Shown in pieces: positions 1-9,776 of a stretch of DNA of 64,000 bases (positions are counted from its first letter, which is position 1; each line of letters begins with the position of its first letter). The notes under the pieces are model-generated. The model searched no databases. It worked only from the letters and a program-made list of their open reading frames with translations, and was not told the origin of the DNA. The stretch comes from Onstottus_B arcticum (GTDB lineage Bacteria > Acidobacteriota > Blastocatellia > UBA7656): positions 219,031 to 283,030 of the forward strand of contig JBBPIE010000005.1 in NCBI GenBank assembly GCA_038040485.1, read 5' to 3'. A program made the position numbers and the translations under genes.

Positions 1-465
1 AACATCGGCACGAATTGGTCCACTCTGAGCCCTAATCCTCTTACGAACAGCTTCGCGGACAACACCGCGAGTGCCGGCATCGCCTACCTCTACCAGGTTC
101 GAGCCGTCGATGCGGGGGGGCTGTGCCCATCGGCGTTTAGCAATGTGGATCTGGCTACGACCGTAATCTTCGTGGATGATCCGCTGCAGAGTCAGGTTAC
201 CCTCATAAAGGCCCAGCACATCACTCAAGTGCGGCAGGCGGTGGACGCCGTTCGTGTCACCGCCAACATCGGGGCTGCCAGCTGGACGAATCCTCTGAAT
301 CCTCTGGACACGGTTTTGGCGGTCCACTTTAGCGAGTTGAGAACCAGACTCAACGAAGCACTTCCCCTGTTGGGTTTTTCCCAGATGCCGATAGATCCGG
401 CGATAATACCAGGCAACACCATCTTCGCAACTCACCTGCAAGCCGTGCGTCAAAAGGTGAAATAG
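1..465 (+). CDS. C-terminal end of a surface protein with an Fn3-like domain (5' end outside window)
   Basis: The frame is open from base 1 and ends at a TAG, so this is the last 154 residues of a longer protein. Residues about 15-45 look like the end of a fibronectin type III fold, with the pattern YLYQVRAVDAGG. The last 90 residues carry two copies of a motif of the type HITQVRQAVDAVR and HFSELRTRLNEA, which I know from the C-termini of secreted multidomain proteins but cannot name. It lies 68 bases before the fibre gene on the same strand. At the far end of the window an Fn3/IPT protein holds the same place beside the second Rhs cassette. A role as a secreted or surface-attached partner of the Rhs protein is inferred. 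Confidence 0.6.
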   Translation, partial: NIGTNWSTLSPNPLTNSFADNTASAGIAYLYQVRAVDAGGLCPSAFSNVDLATTVIFVDDPLQSQVTLIKAQHITQVRQAVDAVRVTANIGAASWTNPLNPLDTVLAVHFSELRTRLNEALPLLGFSQMPIDPAIIPGNTIFATHLQAVRQKVK

Positions 466-533
466 GACAAAGGAAAGAAACCGCGACTTAGCTGTCGCCG
501 ATTTGCTGCAACAGTCAAAAGGAGATCAGAAAA

Positions 534-2109
534 ATGATGAGCGATATCAAACATCCAACACGCTTTCAACACTCTACATGGGCGGTTGCGCTGCTCGCGG
601 TTGCATTTCTCTTTTCGCAATCAGACATAGCGGTGGCCCAGCAGGTCACCGGATCGGGTAACGCGGGGAAGGTGCCCAAGTGGACAGGCTCAAATCCGTC
701 CAGCACGCTCACTGATTCAGGGGTCACGGAACTCAACGGCAACATCGGCATCGGTACTGCAAACCCACTGACTACAGCTCATCTCTACGGAACGTCTGGC
801 GATGTTTCGTTGAGGATTGAAAGTGGACCTGGGGCGACGCGGTTAGATCTGTACTCAACGACCGGAGGTTCGGCTGACAGAAATTGGACGCTCCGTCCCG
901 ATTGGGTTGTATGGGGCGACCTGGCGCTTTTCCAATCCACGTTCGCCGGGGGCGACCCGGTAGGCGGTAATATCAGGTTTTACATAAAAAACGATGGCAA
1001 CGTTGGCATCGGCACTGCATCTCCAGGTCATAGGCTTCACGTCAACGGCGGAAGAGAATTGATAAGCCCCATTGCCGAGCCCTTTGCGTTGGGAATAAGC
1101 AGAACTGATATTAGCGGGGCTTTTTGGCTGGGAGCTTCGAATAGCGCTTTTACACCAGACCTGATTCTGTCAAACAACAGCGGCGCTGAGCGTGTGAGGA
1201 TTACAGACACCGGGAGGGTGGGCATCGGCACAAATGCGCCCTCGACGAGTCTTCACGTCGTCGGCACGGCGACCATAACCGGCGCCATCTCGACAGGAAC
1301 TCTTAACGCCACCGGGAACGTCTCGACAGGTCCTCTAACCGTCTCGGGCGCCATTTCGGCGGGCTCTNNNNNNNNNNNNNNNNNNNNNNNNNNNNNNNNN
1401 NNNNNNNNNNNNNNNNNNNNNNNNNNNNNNNNNNNNNNNNNNNNNNNNNNNNNNNNNNNNNNNNNNNCTCAACACCACAGGCGCAGTATCGACAGGTCCT
1501 CTTACCGTCTCGGGCGCTCTCTCGGCGGGCTCTCTCAACACCACAGGCGCAGTATCGACAGGTCCTCTTACCGTCTCGGGCGCTCTCTTGACCAGCACTC
1601 TTAACGCCACCGGAGCCGTCGCCACAGGCACACTAACTGTAACCGGCAACATTACCGCCAGCGGCAACATAAGCGCGACGGGCACCATAGCAGCCAAGTA
1701 TCAAGACGTAGCAGAATGGGTGCCGGCAAGCCGAGCCATCTCTGCTGGAACGGTTGTTGTCCTCGACGTCGAGCAGTCCAACCACGTCCTTCCATCAAAC
1801 CGCTCTTACGACACTCGCGTAGCCGGAGTCGTTTCAGCCAACCCCGGCGTGATCCTCGGCGAAGCAGGCGCGGGCAAAGTGATGGTCGCGACAACCGGCC
1901 GAGTGAAGATCAAAGTCGATGCCACCGCTGGTCCTATTCGGGTGGGAGACCTGCTTGTGACAAGCGACAAAGAAGGAATCGCGATGAAGTCCCAGCCGCT
2001 GGATCTTGGAGGGACTCCGATTCACCGCCCTGGGACTCTGATCGGCAAGGCGCTCGAGCCGCTCGAAAAGGGCGTGGGTGAGATTCTAGCGCTGCTCAGC
2101 TTGCAGTAA
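534..2109 (+). CDS. Fibre-like secreted protein with GIGT motifs and 22-residue repeats, interrupted by an assembly gap
   Basis: The start ATG follows AAGGAG. Residues 1-35 form a signal peptide ending near VAQQV. Three copies of a GIGTxxPxxxLHV-type motif follow, typical of trimeric tail-fibre and adhesin stalks. A 22-residue repeat (LNxTGxVSTGPLTVSGAxS) runs into 100 N. After the gap the same repeat resumes in another frame only because the N run is not a multiple of three. The C-terminal 140 residues (YQDVAEWVPAS, then GDLLVTSDKEG) form a compact head of a kind seen at the ends of such fibres. I treat both parts as one gene. It lies upstream of the small membrane protein and the Rhs gene, so an adhesive or cell-surface role is inferred. 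Confidence 0.7.
1302..1665 (+). repeat. 66-bp in-frame tandem repeat inside the fibre gene
   Basis: Four copies are visible, at 1302-1367, 1468-1533, 1534-1599 and 1600-1665, each coding for 22 residues. The two copies after the gap are nearly identical. The last copy is more diverged. The assembly gap falls exactly between two units, so the true copy number is unknown. Confidence 0.85.
1368..1467. other. Assembly gap of 100 N
   Basis: This is a placeholder of exactly 100 N. The sequence before it ends at the last codon of one 66-bp repeat unit and the sequence after it begins at the first codon of another. The real gap is therefore probably a whole number of repeat units. Confidence 0.95.
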
Positions 2110-2168
2110 GCGCCGCTAAAAAGCGCAATTGTTGGACTGTGCTTTTCAAACAAGCAGAGAAGAAGCAA

Positions 2169-2684
2169 ATGGTTAGGTTGAATCGACGCACCTTCCGCGA
2201 AATGATCATCGATGGGGGCAAAGTCCGCATCGCCGTCGCTGCCTTTGTAGCGGTGCTGTTGGCGTTTGGGGCGTTCGCTTGCGGAGTACGAGCCTATAGC
2301 GCGCGCCGCGAGCTGAACCTTGCCGAGGCAGAACGAGCAAGGACTCTGGCCTCGATTCCATCTCCACCGGCCCCGGTCAACCCTCGCCACTCTGAGTCTC
2401 AAATATCAGAGGGGATTTTCCTCACCCTGCAACCTCAGGGGTTTTACCCGAGCGAGGTTACTCGCCCGGCAGGCGGCATGCCTTTGCTCATCAACAACCG
2501 AAGCGGCCTAAAAGCGATCTCGCTCAATCTGGACCAGCAAACCGGCGCAAGGCTGCGGACTGTAGCGCTGCCCCGAGCGCGACGGATCTGGGTAGAACGA
2601 GTCGACCTGCAACCCGGGCGCTATTTGCTGACTGAGGCGAGTCATCCCGGCTGGGTCTGCACCATTATCGTAACCAAGCGGTGA
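2169..2684 (+). CDS. Small membrane-anchored protein of the Rhs cassette, copy 1
   Basis: The protein has 171 residues from the ATG at 2169, which follows a purine-rich AGAGAAGAAG. A GTG at 2139 would add ten residues. It has a basic N-terminus, one membrane helix at about residues 20-40 (VRIAVAAFVAVLLAFGAF), a Pro/Ala linker and a C-terminal beta-rich domain with GFYPSEV and LQPGRYLL. The same two landmarks (GIYPREV and LGPGRYRV) occur in the protein before the second Rhs gene at 62360-62884, so the two are homologues. The C-terminal fold resembles a cupredoxin-like beta sandwich without obvious copper ligands, which is a weak inference. It sits 112 bases before the Rhs gene. A periplasmic or surface chaperone or tether for Rhs is the best guess. 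Confidence 0.65.
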   Translation: MVRLNRRTFREMIIDGGKVRIAVAAFVAVLLAFGAFACGVRAYSARRELNLAEAERARTLASIPSPPAPVNPRHSESQISEGIFLTLQPQGFYPSEVTRPAGGMPLLINNRSGLKAISLNLDQQTGARLRTVALPRARRIWVERVDLQPGRYLLTEASHPGWVCTIIVTKR

Positions 2685-2796
2685 TCCTGTGAATGCAGCA
2701 GGCATCCGAAGTTAGTCATATCGACGGGGACAGGATACGAGTGTTTTCAGTCGCGGCCTTTGCCATTCAGATCCACCAACGTCAGGAGAAAACAAC

Positions 2797-5700
2797 ATGA
2801 AACTTCCCGCACTCATCCACCTTCCGACGACAGTCCTCCGAACTATGTGCGCCGCTCTTATTGCGATGTCACTGGTAATCGCTGCGGAAGCGCAAACTTT
2901 GACGGACGGATCGACCCCGCTCGGAATTGAGCCGGGAACGCCGGCAGGCTCGTATGCCCTGAGCGGCCTGGACACCGTCAATCTGTTTAACGGGGGCATG
3001 AACTTTTCGTTGCCGTTGATGCACATCGGTGGGCGCGGCGGGGCGCAGATGGCGATGACGCTGCCAATAGAAACGCACTGGCGCGTCTTCCATTTCTCCT
3101 TTCCTGGTGCCCCCGGTTTCCCGCCGACCGACACCTACTTTCCGCTTGTGGCTGGATGGGGTTCAGATTCCGTGTACGGGCCCGGAGTGTTGCTCGGGCG
3201 ATGTGGCACGAAGGCAGTAGACTGCGGCGCGAATGGTGAGCGAATCGGAGTCACGCTAACCCGGCTGACCTTCACTACATCGGACGGGACCGAGCACGAG
3301 CTGCGAGACGTCGCGACGCAAGGAAAGCCTTTCGTGGATCATTTCGCCGGTTGCAGCGGAGGCGCGTTTAACTTCAACCGCGGCCGCGTCTTCGTCAGTA
3401 CGAACGGCACGGCGATGACTTTCATAGCCGACGAGGACAGTCCGATCATAGACAACGGCTCGCCGGACCTGGTCGAGCCATCGGGCTACCTGTTGCTGCG
3501 TGACGGAACTTGTTTGCGCATCGACGAGTCGCTCGTGACCTGGATGCGCGACCGCAACGGCAACCGTATCGACTTCCAATATGATGAGTTCGGCCAGATC
3601 AGCCAGATAAAAGACTCTCTGAACAGAATCGTCACGATCAGCCACTGGAATCCAATAGCCAACCCGCCCGTGTGGTTCGACCAGATCACCTATGATGGCT
3701 TTGGCGGAGCGCCGAGAACCGTAAGAGTCTGGTACGGACCGCTCAGCCAAACTCACGACCCAGGCGACGCGGGAGTGCGGACAAACTTGTTCCGCACAGG
3801 AACTGCGCAAGGAAGCAGCGGCTACACCATGAAAACGATGGGTGAGTTGTTTTCGGAATTTGGGACAGGGCTTGCAAACCCAAACGACCCATGTGATTTG
3901 TGGGTTAGATCTTCGGTCGAGCTTCCGGACGGGAGGCGCTATCGGTTTTATTACAACAACTATGTGGAGCTTGCACGGGTTGAACTGCCTACTGGAGGAG
4001 CGTACGAATACGACTTTCAGACCAACTCCGGGGTGATTTTTTCAACAATACCCTCGCAGCCCGGCGTTCAAATCTATCGGCGCATGCTTGAGCGCCGCAC
4101 TTATCCGGACGGGCAGACGCTGGAAGGACGGACTACTTATGACGTTCCGACCGGCGATCCCGAATTCGTGCGGGTAAACCATCTCGACCCGGCCGGGTCG
4201 GTGCTGGCCAGAGAGCGGCACTACTTTCACGGCTCGGCGAGAGACTCGCTGTTTCAGGACGGAATCGCCTATCCAAATTTCGATGCTGGGAAAGAGTATC
4301 AGACCGAAATGTTGGACCCGAGCAACAATGTTCTCCGCCGAATAAACAACATGTTTTTGAACCGTGCGACGGTGAGCTGGCTTGGAACTGTGCCCGACTA
4401 CACAGGCGGAAACCCGCCCGTAGACCCACGGGTGACGGAAACAACCACGGCCTTGACCGATGTCACTCCCAATCAGGTAGGCAAACAGTCTTTCGGTTAC
4501 GATCAGTTTAATAACATCACCGACACCTGCGACTTTGACTTTGGGTCGGGCGGGCCAGGCACATTGTTGCGACATACGCGGACGACTTACGTAGTCAATC
4601 AGTTCAACAACACCGACTACACGGCGTTCGATCTGGACAACCCGGGTTCGTCGGTTCATCTCCGGAGTCTGGCGCTAGCTCAAATCGTGAATACGTCGTG
4701 CACCGACAATCAAACCGCGCTGGCTAAGACGGAATACGAGTATGACAACTACACTGCCGAAGGTGGAACGAACCCGAGCCATGCGGCGCTAGCGGCCAGG
4801 AACAACATCAGCGGACACGATGATGCAGTGTTTTCGGTCAGCCGATTAACCCGCGGGAATGTCACGTCAGTGAAGCGCTGGATTGATGAAAGCGCTTTCG
4901 CAGCAACATTCCTGCTTTATGATGTTGCAGGGAATGTGGTGAAGAACAAAGACGCGTTGGGTAAGCTAACTCAATTCGACTTTGCCGACCGGTTCGGAAC
5001 ACCCGGAGACGACGAGGCCCGAGGCAACCTCCCGCCGTCCGACCTTGCCGGAAAGACAAGCTTCGCTTTCGTCACTAAAGTGACAGACGCTCTCGGGCAC
5101 GAGGCTTACACGCAATATGACTACAATCTCGGAAAGCCCGTGAATGCCGAGGACGTGAATCAGGTGGTTGCGAGTCTCTACTATGAATCCGGCGTGACTA
5201 AACTCGATAGACCGGTAAAGCTTGTCAGCGGTGCGAATTTCTCCGCAGTTAGCACGCAGACGCTGATCACGTATGATGACCCAATTCGGACTGTTACCAC
5301 GTCGAGCGATCTGACGAGCCTCGGGGACGGGCAATTGGCAAGCGCGGTTGTTTACGACGGGCTGGGACGCGATGTCGAAACTCGTAAGAGCGAGCCGGGC
5401 GGCATTATTAGCACGACTCAAAGCTACGACGCGGCGGGGCGGCCAAAGACGGTTTCCAATCCGTTCCGAGCTGCGAACGAGGATACCTATGGGACAACTG
5501 AGACTAGCTATGATGCTTTGTCGCGCATTGTAAGACTCGAGACCTTCGATAAGAACAACAATTCAACCGGGGCGGTTACGACGGAGTATCTTGGGAATAA
5601 GGCGACGGTAACCGATCAGGCAGGAAAGAAACGCCGTAGCGTGAGCGATGTGCTTGGAAGGCTGATAAGGGTCGATGAGCCGGATGCTGTGACCGGCAAT

Positions 5701-8088
5701 CTGGACAACGGGGTAAACCCGGTGCAGCCCACAAGCTATGCCTATGACGTGCTTGGGAATCTGACTGCGGTTACGCAACAGTCGGGAGCAACAACACAAA
5801 CTCGACGATTCGCTTACGACAAGATGTCGAGGTTGATTTTCGCCGCTAACCCCGAGCAGAACACTAGTACCGATCAGATATTTACCTTCAACTCCCAGCA
5901 ATGGGCTGTGAGGTACGAATACGATGCGGCGTCGAACCTGAAGTTCAAGACCGACACACGAAGGCCCGGCGGCGTGTTCGTTAAGGTGACTTATGCTTAC
6001 GACGATCTGCATCGTTTGAGTTCTCGAAGTTACACCGACGGTACACCCTCGGTCAGCTACAGCTACGACACGGCGACAAAAGGCGTTGGGCGGCTGGCTA
6101 CAGTTTCAGCGAGCGGAGTATCGACAACTAACTACTCTGCCTACGACCCTCTAGGCCGGCCTCTCAATTACAACCAGCAGACAGCGGGGCAGACCTACGC
6201 GATGGTCCGCGCGTACAATCGAGCGGGACTCATTACGAGCGAGACATATCCATCGCTCAAGGTCTTTCAGACTGAGTACGACAGCGCGGGACGCATCGCT
6301 GGCGTGAGTCGCGGCGGAAACTACTACGCAGGTGCGCAAGCCTCAGACGCGACCAACCGGATCCAGTATTCGCCTGCTGGAGCGGTGAACAAGATTAAGC
6401 TCGGCAACGGTTTGTGGGAGCATATTGATTTCAATTCGCGACTGCAGCCTAAGGTGATTGGATTAGGAACGAGTGCTACAGCGTCCGGGACGCTCAAGCT
6501 CGAATACGACTACGGCACCACGAGCAACAACGGGAACCCGTTGAGCCAGAAGATCACAGCGCCGACGGCCAGCGGCACATTGCTTCTTACGCAGAGCTAC
6601 GGCTACGACAAGTTGAACAGGCTTTCGACGGCCAATGAGAAAGTCAATCTAGAGGGTGCTGCCAGATGGACACAGGCGTTCAGTTTTGATCGATGGGGCA
6701 ACCGCATTGGTCTGATGAACACCGGCGAGCTGCCCCCGGCGAATCAGTTGGCGGTCGACCCGGCGACTAACCGCTTTGCAGCGCTAGCCTACGACGAGGC
6801 AGGGAATCAGTTCAGTGACGCGTCAAGCCACCCGCTCAGCCACGACGCAGAGAATCATCAGAAGAGTTTCACCACCGGGTCGATAACTTACAACTACAGT
6901 TACGATGCGGACGGCCGCCGTGTTAAGAGGGAATACAACGACGGAACCCTTCAAACAACGGTGTTTGTGTATAATTCGACCGGGCAGTTGATCGCTGAAT
7001 ACAACAGCGATCCGGTGCCTCCCGCTCAGGGAGGCGGCGGAGTAAGTTACTTGACAACTGATTATCTCGACAGCACACGAGTGATGACGAACTCGGCGGG
7101 CGGGGTGAAGGCTCGGCATGACTATCTTCCGTACGGGGAAGACGTCGGATCAACCATAGGGAGCCGATCAACAGTCGTTGGTTACGATCTGCAAGATGGA
7201 GTAAGGCAAAAGTTCACTCAAAAAGAAAGGGATAGTGAGTCGGGACTGGACTACTTTCTGGCGAGGTACTACTCGCCGGCTCAAGGAAGGTTCACGGGGT
7301 GCGATACCTATGACCCGATCACCCGCAGTGACGATGAGGATGATTTCAAGAACTTTCTAAATCAGCCACAGAGTTGGAACCGGTACCCTTATACAATCAA
7401 TAGTCCGTTGAAGTACATCGACCCGAACGGCGAGAGGTGGTTCTACAAGATTGGGCTCAACGGCCAAGTGACCGACATCGAATGGGTTAATCCGAACGAG
7501 GACGGGTCCTATACATCTCCGGGTGAGGGGTGGACCGAATTCATCCCTACAGCGGAAAGGCCGACCTTGCAAGTTTGGAAGCCGGACAAGAGCGGTATGT
7601 ATTTCTTTGGCGAGCAGTTAGATGGATCTCCGAGAGCGGGGTTTCGTTGGGGTGGCGGAGTATCAGACCACACGATGGATCTGGTCGTTGGGGTGTTGAT
7701 CACCAGGGGCATCGGCGTCGTATCCAGAGTGGCGCTAGGTGCAATAGCGAAGGCCGGAGCGCGGGCTCTAGTATCTTGGCGAGCCTATCAAGCGACTCGA
7801 GCTATCGAGGAGATCTTAGCGGACGCCTGGAAGCTGGCAGGGAAAACACCCGCGCAAATACAGGCGAAAATTGGGAAACTGCCGGGCAATTGGAAAGTGG
7901 AAACCCTTGGCAAGGGAAAACACAAAGGCCAAGGCTGGTTGTTGCGTGAGCATAGCGCTAACGGACCTACCGGCAGAATTATTCAACATCATCCGGGAGG
8001 GGGCCATCACGGACCAGCTCCCTATTGGAAAGTAAGTAGCGGGCAATCCGGAACAGTTAGGGTGGGTCCTCAATTCAGGAAGCCATAG
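2797..8088 (+). CDS. Giant Rhs/YD-repeat protein with C-terminal effector-like tip, copy 1
   Basis: The 1763-residue protein follows AGGAG. It has a signal peptide (about 1-32, ending AEAQ), an N-terminal beta-rich region, many YD repeats (such as YDxxGRI) from about residue 550 to 1440, and the Rhs core end at about 1440-1535 (LPYGEDVG, ESGLDYFLARYYSPAQGRF, then YIDPNGE). In polymorphic toxins the YD shell encloses a C-terminal toxin that changes after this point. Here the tip is about 220 residues long: a hydrophobic stretch, then a basic domain ending RIIQHHPGGGHHG, PYWKVSSG and TVRVGPQF. The paired histidines and basic charge suggest a nuclease, but I cannot name the family. A candidate immunity gene starts 10 bases after the stop codon. 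The Sec-type signal without a VgrG or PAAR partner suggests surface display rather than type VI delivery. Confidence 0.85.
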   Translation: MKLPALIHLPTTVLRTMCAALIAMSLVIAAEAQTLTDGSTPLGIEPGTPAGSYALSGLDTVNLFNGGMNFSLPLMHIGGRGGAQMAMTLPIETHWRVFHFSFPGAPGFPPTDTYFPLVAGWGSDSVYGPGVLLGRCGTKAVDCGANGERIGVTLTRLTFTTSDGTEHELRDVATQGKPFVDHFAGCSGGAFNFNRGRVFVSTNGTAMTFIADEDSPIIDNGSPDLVEPSGYLLLRDGTCLRIDESLVTWMRDRNGNRIDFQYDEFGQISQIKDSLNRIVTISHWNPIANPPVWFDQITYDGFGGAPRTVRVWYGPLSQTHDPGDAGVRTNLFRTGTAQGSSGYTMKTMGELFSEFGTGLANPNDPCDLWVRSSVELPDGRRYRFYYNNYVELARVELPTGGAYEYDFQTNSGVIFSTIPSQPGVQIYRRMLERRTYPDGQTLEGRTTYDVPTGDPEFVRVNHLDPAGSVLARERHYFHGSARDSLFQDGIAYPNFDAGKEYQTEMLDPSNNVLRRINNMFLNRATVSWLGTVPDYTGGNPPVDPRVTETTTALTDVTPNQVGKQSFGYDQFNNITDTCDFDFGSGGPGTLLRHTRTTYVVNQFNNTDYTAFDLDNPGSSVHLRSLALAQIVNTSCTDNQTALAKTEYEYDNYTAEGGTNPSHAALAARNNISGHDDAVFSVSRLTRGNVTSVKRWIDESAFAATFLLYDVAGNVVKNKDALGKLTQFDFADRFGTPGDDEARGNLPPSDLAGKTSFAFVTKVTDALGHEAYTQYDYNLGKPVNAEDVNQVVASLYYESGVTKLDRPVKLVSGANFSAVSTQTLITYDDPIRTVTTSSDLTSLGDGQLASAVVYDGLGRDVETRKSEPGGIISTTQSYDAAGRPKTVSNPFRAANEDTYGTTETSYDALSRIVRLETFDKNNNSTGAVTTEYLGNKATVTDQAGKKRRSVSDVLGRLIRVDEPDAVTGNLDNGVNPVQPTSYAYDVLGNLTAVTQQSGATTQTRRFAYDKMSRLIFAANPEQNTSTDQIFTFNSQQWAVRYEYDAASNLKFKTDTRRPGGVFVKVTYAYDDLHRLSSRSYTDGTPSVSYSYDTATKGVGRLATVSASGVSTTNYSAYDPLGRPLNYNQQTAGQTYAMVRAYNRAGLITSETYPSLKVFQTEYDSAGRIAGVSRGGNYYAGAQASDATNRIQYSPAGAVNKIKLGNGLWEHIDFNSRLQPKVIGLGTSATASGTLKLEYDYGTTSNNGNPLSQKITAPTASGTLLLTQSYGYDKLNRLSTANEKVNLEGAARWTQAFSFDRWGNRIGLMNTGELPPANQLAVDPATNRFAALAYDEAGNQFSDASSHPLSHDAENHQKSFTTGSITYNYSYDADGRRVKREYNDGTLQTTVFVYNSTGQLIAEYNSDPVPPAQGGGGVSYLTTDYLDSTRVMTNSAGGVKARHDYLPYGEDVGSTIGSRSTVVGYDLQDGVRQKFTQKERDSESGLDYFLARYYSPAQGRFTGCDTYDPITRSDDEDDFKNFLNQPQSWNRYPYTINSPLKYIDPNGERWFYKIGLNGQVTDIEWVNPNEDGSYTSPGEGWTEFIPTAERPTLQVWKPDKSGMYFFGEQLDGSPRAGFRWGGGVSDHTMDLVVGVLITRGIGVVSRVALGAIAKAGARALVSWRAYQATRAIEEILADAWKLAGKTPAQIQAKIGKLPGNWKVETLGKGKHKGQGWLLREHSANGPTGRIIQHHPGGGHHGPAPYWKVSSGQSGTVRVGPQFRKP

Positions 8089-8098
8089 GAGGTTGGCC

Positions 8099-8581
8099 AT
8101 GCTTCATATAGAACTTGATGCTGCTATCGTTCCAAACTCAGGCCTTGGAGGGCTAAGTCTCAGGGAGCGCTTGATCGAAATTCAATATTTATTCGAAGGC
8201 TTGGGACACACGCAAGAGGGCGCTTTTGAGTTAGCTGCACCGTTCGATCTTAGATACCAACTTGGAAAGGGGGAGGTTGTTGTCGCGGTCGATGTCCGCA
8301 ACGGAAAGGTCTTTCTGCTGTCAGCATCTCTGGGATACAGAGGCTATCTGTTCGAACACATTTTCGTAGGCATGAAAGTTAAAGATGCTATGGTACTTGA
8401 GCCGCGGCTCTACTACGATGAGGCTGAGGAACTGATTCTCTGTAGGGGTGTCCCAGGACTGTCCCTGGATGTTGCCGAGATCGATCCACCACCTGAGAGT
8501 GTTCCGGCAATGACTATTAGCGCCATCAATGTTTTTGCTCAGGAAACGCAAATGTTGGCAGGACAGCGAGGCGAGTGGTGA
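8099..8581 (+). CDS. Candidate immunity protein for the Rhs tip
   Basis: The gene codes for 160 residues. A perfect AGGAGG overlaps the end of the Rhs stop codon and lies six bases before the ATG at 8099, which is why I prefer this start to a TTG at 8093. Coupled translation with the Rhs gene is likely. The protein is acidic and has no signal peptide or membrane helix. It carries a patterned N-terminal half (LSLRERLIEIQYLFEGLG) and mixed beta strands. I do not recognise the family. Its place directly after an effector-like tip, its size and its acidity fit an immunity protein. That role is inferred from position only. Confidence 0.6.
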   Translation: MLHIELDAAIVPNSGLGGLSLRERLIEIQYLFEGLGHTQEGAFELAAPFDLRYQLGKGEVVVAVDVRNGKVFLLSASLGYRGYLFEHIFVGMKVKDAMVLEPRLYYDEAEELILCRGVPGLSLDVAEIDPPPESVPAMTISAINVFAQETQMLAGQRGEW

Positions 8582-8731
8582 CACACGTGAAACCACGGGT
8601 TAGGAAAGCTCAACAACTGGCAGATTAGTCATCGAGATGAGCCACGGGCTTCTCAAGACTGAATCCTACGATTGACCCTGTTGATGACTCTCTAGGCGGA
8701 CCGCAAATTTTGGGACGAACCCCTCCCAAGC

Positions 8732-8783
8732 TTCTTCACGCACTTGCCGGTTTCAACGTCGACAAAGCCGACATAAAGGAATT
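8732..8783 (-). repeat. 52-bp repeat, copy A
   Basis: This segment matches 10098-10149 at about 46 of 52 positions. On the minus strand both read FLYxGFVDVETGKCVKK, and most of the differences are silent, which suggests descent from one coding sequence. The source gene is not recognised. Bases 8582-8731 hold nothing else that I can identify. Confidence 0.6.
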
Positions 8784-8809
8784 GACCCTCGTCTTCGCCC
8801 TGTGGAGGG

Positions 8810-8869
8810 GTCAACACAATTAGGCTGGGTAACGGACCTTGGGAGCATACTGATTTCAATTCTCGGCTG
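8810..8869 (+). pseudogene. Rhs gene fragment
   Basis: Twenty codons read VNTIRLGNGPWEHTDFNSRL. They match the Rhs core motif VNKIKLGNGLWEHIDFNSRL of the neighbouring gene (about 6388-6441) and a similar stretch in the second Rhs gene. The frame breaks at 8870, where a transposase remnant begins in another frame. It is a leftover of a former Rhs gene or displaced tip. Confidence 0.7.
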
Positions 8870-9306
8870 CCGTCTACACGCAATTCGTCGAGGCGGGTCT
8901 GGGCGACAAGAGTCAGGACAATTATTATCGGGCAACGGAAGGCCGCCTGCTGGGGAGCGTCGAGTTTCTGCAAGAGATAAGACATCGAGTGGGTGAACAC
9001 CGAGCTAAGGTACTACCACTCGAACGCGTGAGCATTGACAGTTTGTTGAGCGCAGCAGAGCGGTCCAGTGGGTTGGCTCGGCAAGAATTGTGCAGCAAGA
9101 GCAAGAACAGGAGAACGGTAGCGGTTAAGGAGGCGGTGATAGTGGCGGGAAGGGAGCTGGGGATTCGAAACCGCGAGTTGGCGGAAGCGCTCGGGATTGA
9201 CGCTTCAGCGGTGACGAGAAGGCTTGAAGCGGCGCGTGCACGCGGGGCGGAGAGCTCCGATCTGACAAGGCTTCGGAAGGCGCTACTGAAGGCTCGGTCT
9301 GACTAA
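8870..9306 (+). pseudogene. C-terminal remnant of a REP-associated (Y1, IS200-like) transposase
   Basis: The frame is open from 8870 to a TAA and reads VYTQFVEAGLGDKSQ at its start, then a typical run through YYRATEGRLLGSVEFL and a C-terminal helix-turn-helix (RNRELAEALGIDASAVTRRL). This matches the last third of RAYT-type transposases. The catalytic HUH and Tyr parts are missing, so it is inactive. The 10-bp sequence GGAGGGGTCA occurs at 8804-8813 and inverted at 9326-9335, as expected of REP-like ends. The protein start is lost at the junction with the Rhs fragment. Confidence 0.6.
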
Positions 9307-9543
9307 ATTGCAACAAAGTCAAGCCTGACCCCTCCTCCTGCTTTCCCCTCCTCCAAGTCCCTTCTGAGCGGCCTCACAGCGCTTGCGAAGAAAAACGGCA
9401 TGACAAGCTTTCGAATCGAAGCGGCGCTGGTGGTTAATGAGAAGCTGCGAAACAAGCTCATCAAGCACGGCTGGGAAGAGACGACAATCAAAATCGGTGG
9501 TCAAAAGATAAAGGGTTGGGTGAAAACATTTGCTGTCAAGTAG
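9307..9543 (+). pseudogene. Orphan C-terminal tail, unknown family
   Basis: The same frame continues after the transposase stop and stays open to a TAG at 9541. The readable part (about 60 residues) contains LLSGLTALAKKNGMTSF, ALVVNEKLRNKLIKHGWEE and GWVKTFAVK. The pattern of a helix, NExL and KHGW resembles the end of a GNAT acetyltransferase fold. It could equally be a displaced Rhs tip. No start codon or ribosome site is convincing. Confidence 0.4.
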
Positions 9544-9628
9544 CAACGGTTTGGTCCGTCGCGACCCGGCCGGATGGGTCGCGCCTTGGTTTCAATTCCT
9601 CGGCGTAGTCTCTGCGTATCGGCGTCTT

Positions 9629-9664
9629 TGCGGTTAGCAGATTTTTCGCAGCTCGCTAACCGCA
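9629..9664. repeat. Intergenic hairpin with 10-bp arms
   Basis: TGCGGTTAGC at 9629-9638 is repeated inverted at 9655-9664. The wider stretch 9544-9776 contains phrases such as TCTCTGCGTATCGGCGTCT, which resemble the longer hairpin at 34475-34555. I see no gene in this stretch. Confidence 0.6.
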
Positions 9665-9776
9665 GGAACGAAGAGAGGCGGAGGTTAGGCAACAAACTAT
9701 TCAACTTGGCACACGACCGTTGCATGCTGTGGTTTATCTGCCCGCCAAATGGGCACATCTCTTCAAAGGACTTTTA

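Noticed and set aside
534..1604. Fibre gene ending in a frameshifted tail after the gap
   Set aside because: The tail (QHHRRSIDRSSYRLGRSLG) arises only because 100 N is not a multiple of three. The other frame continues the 22-residue repeat.
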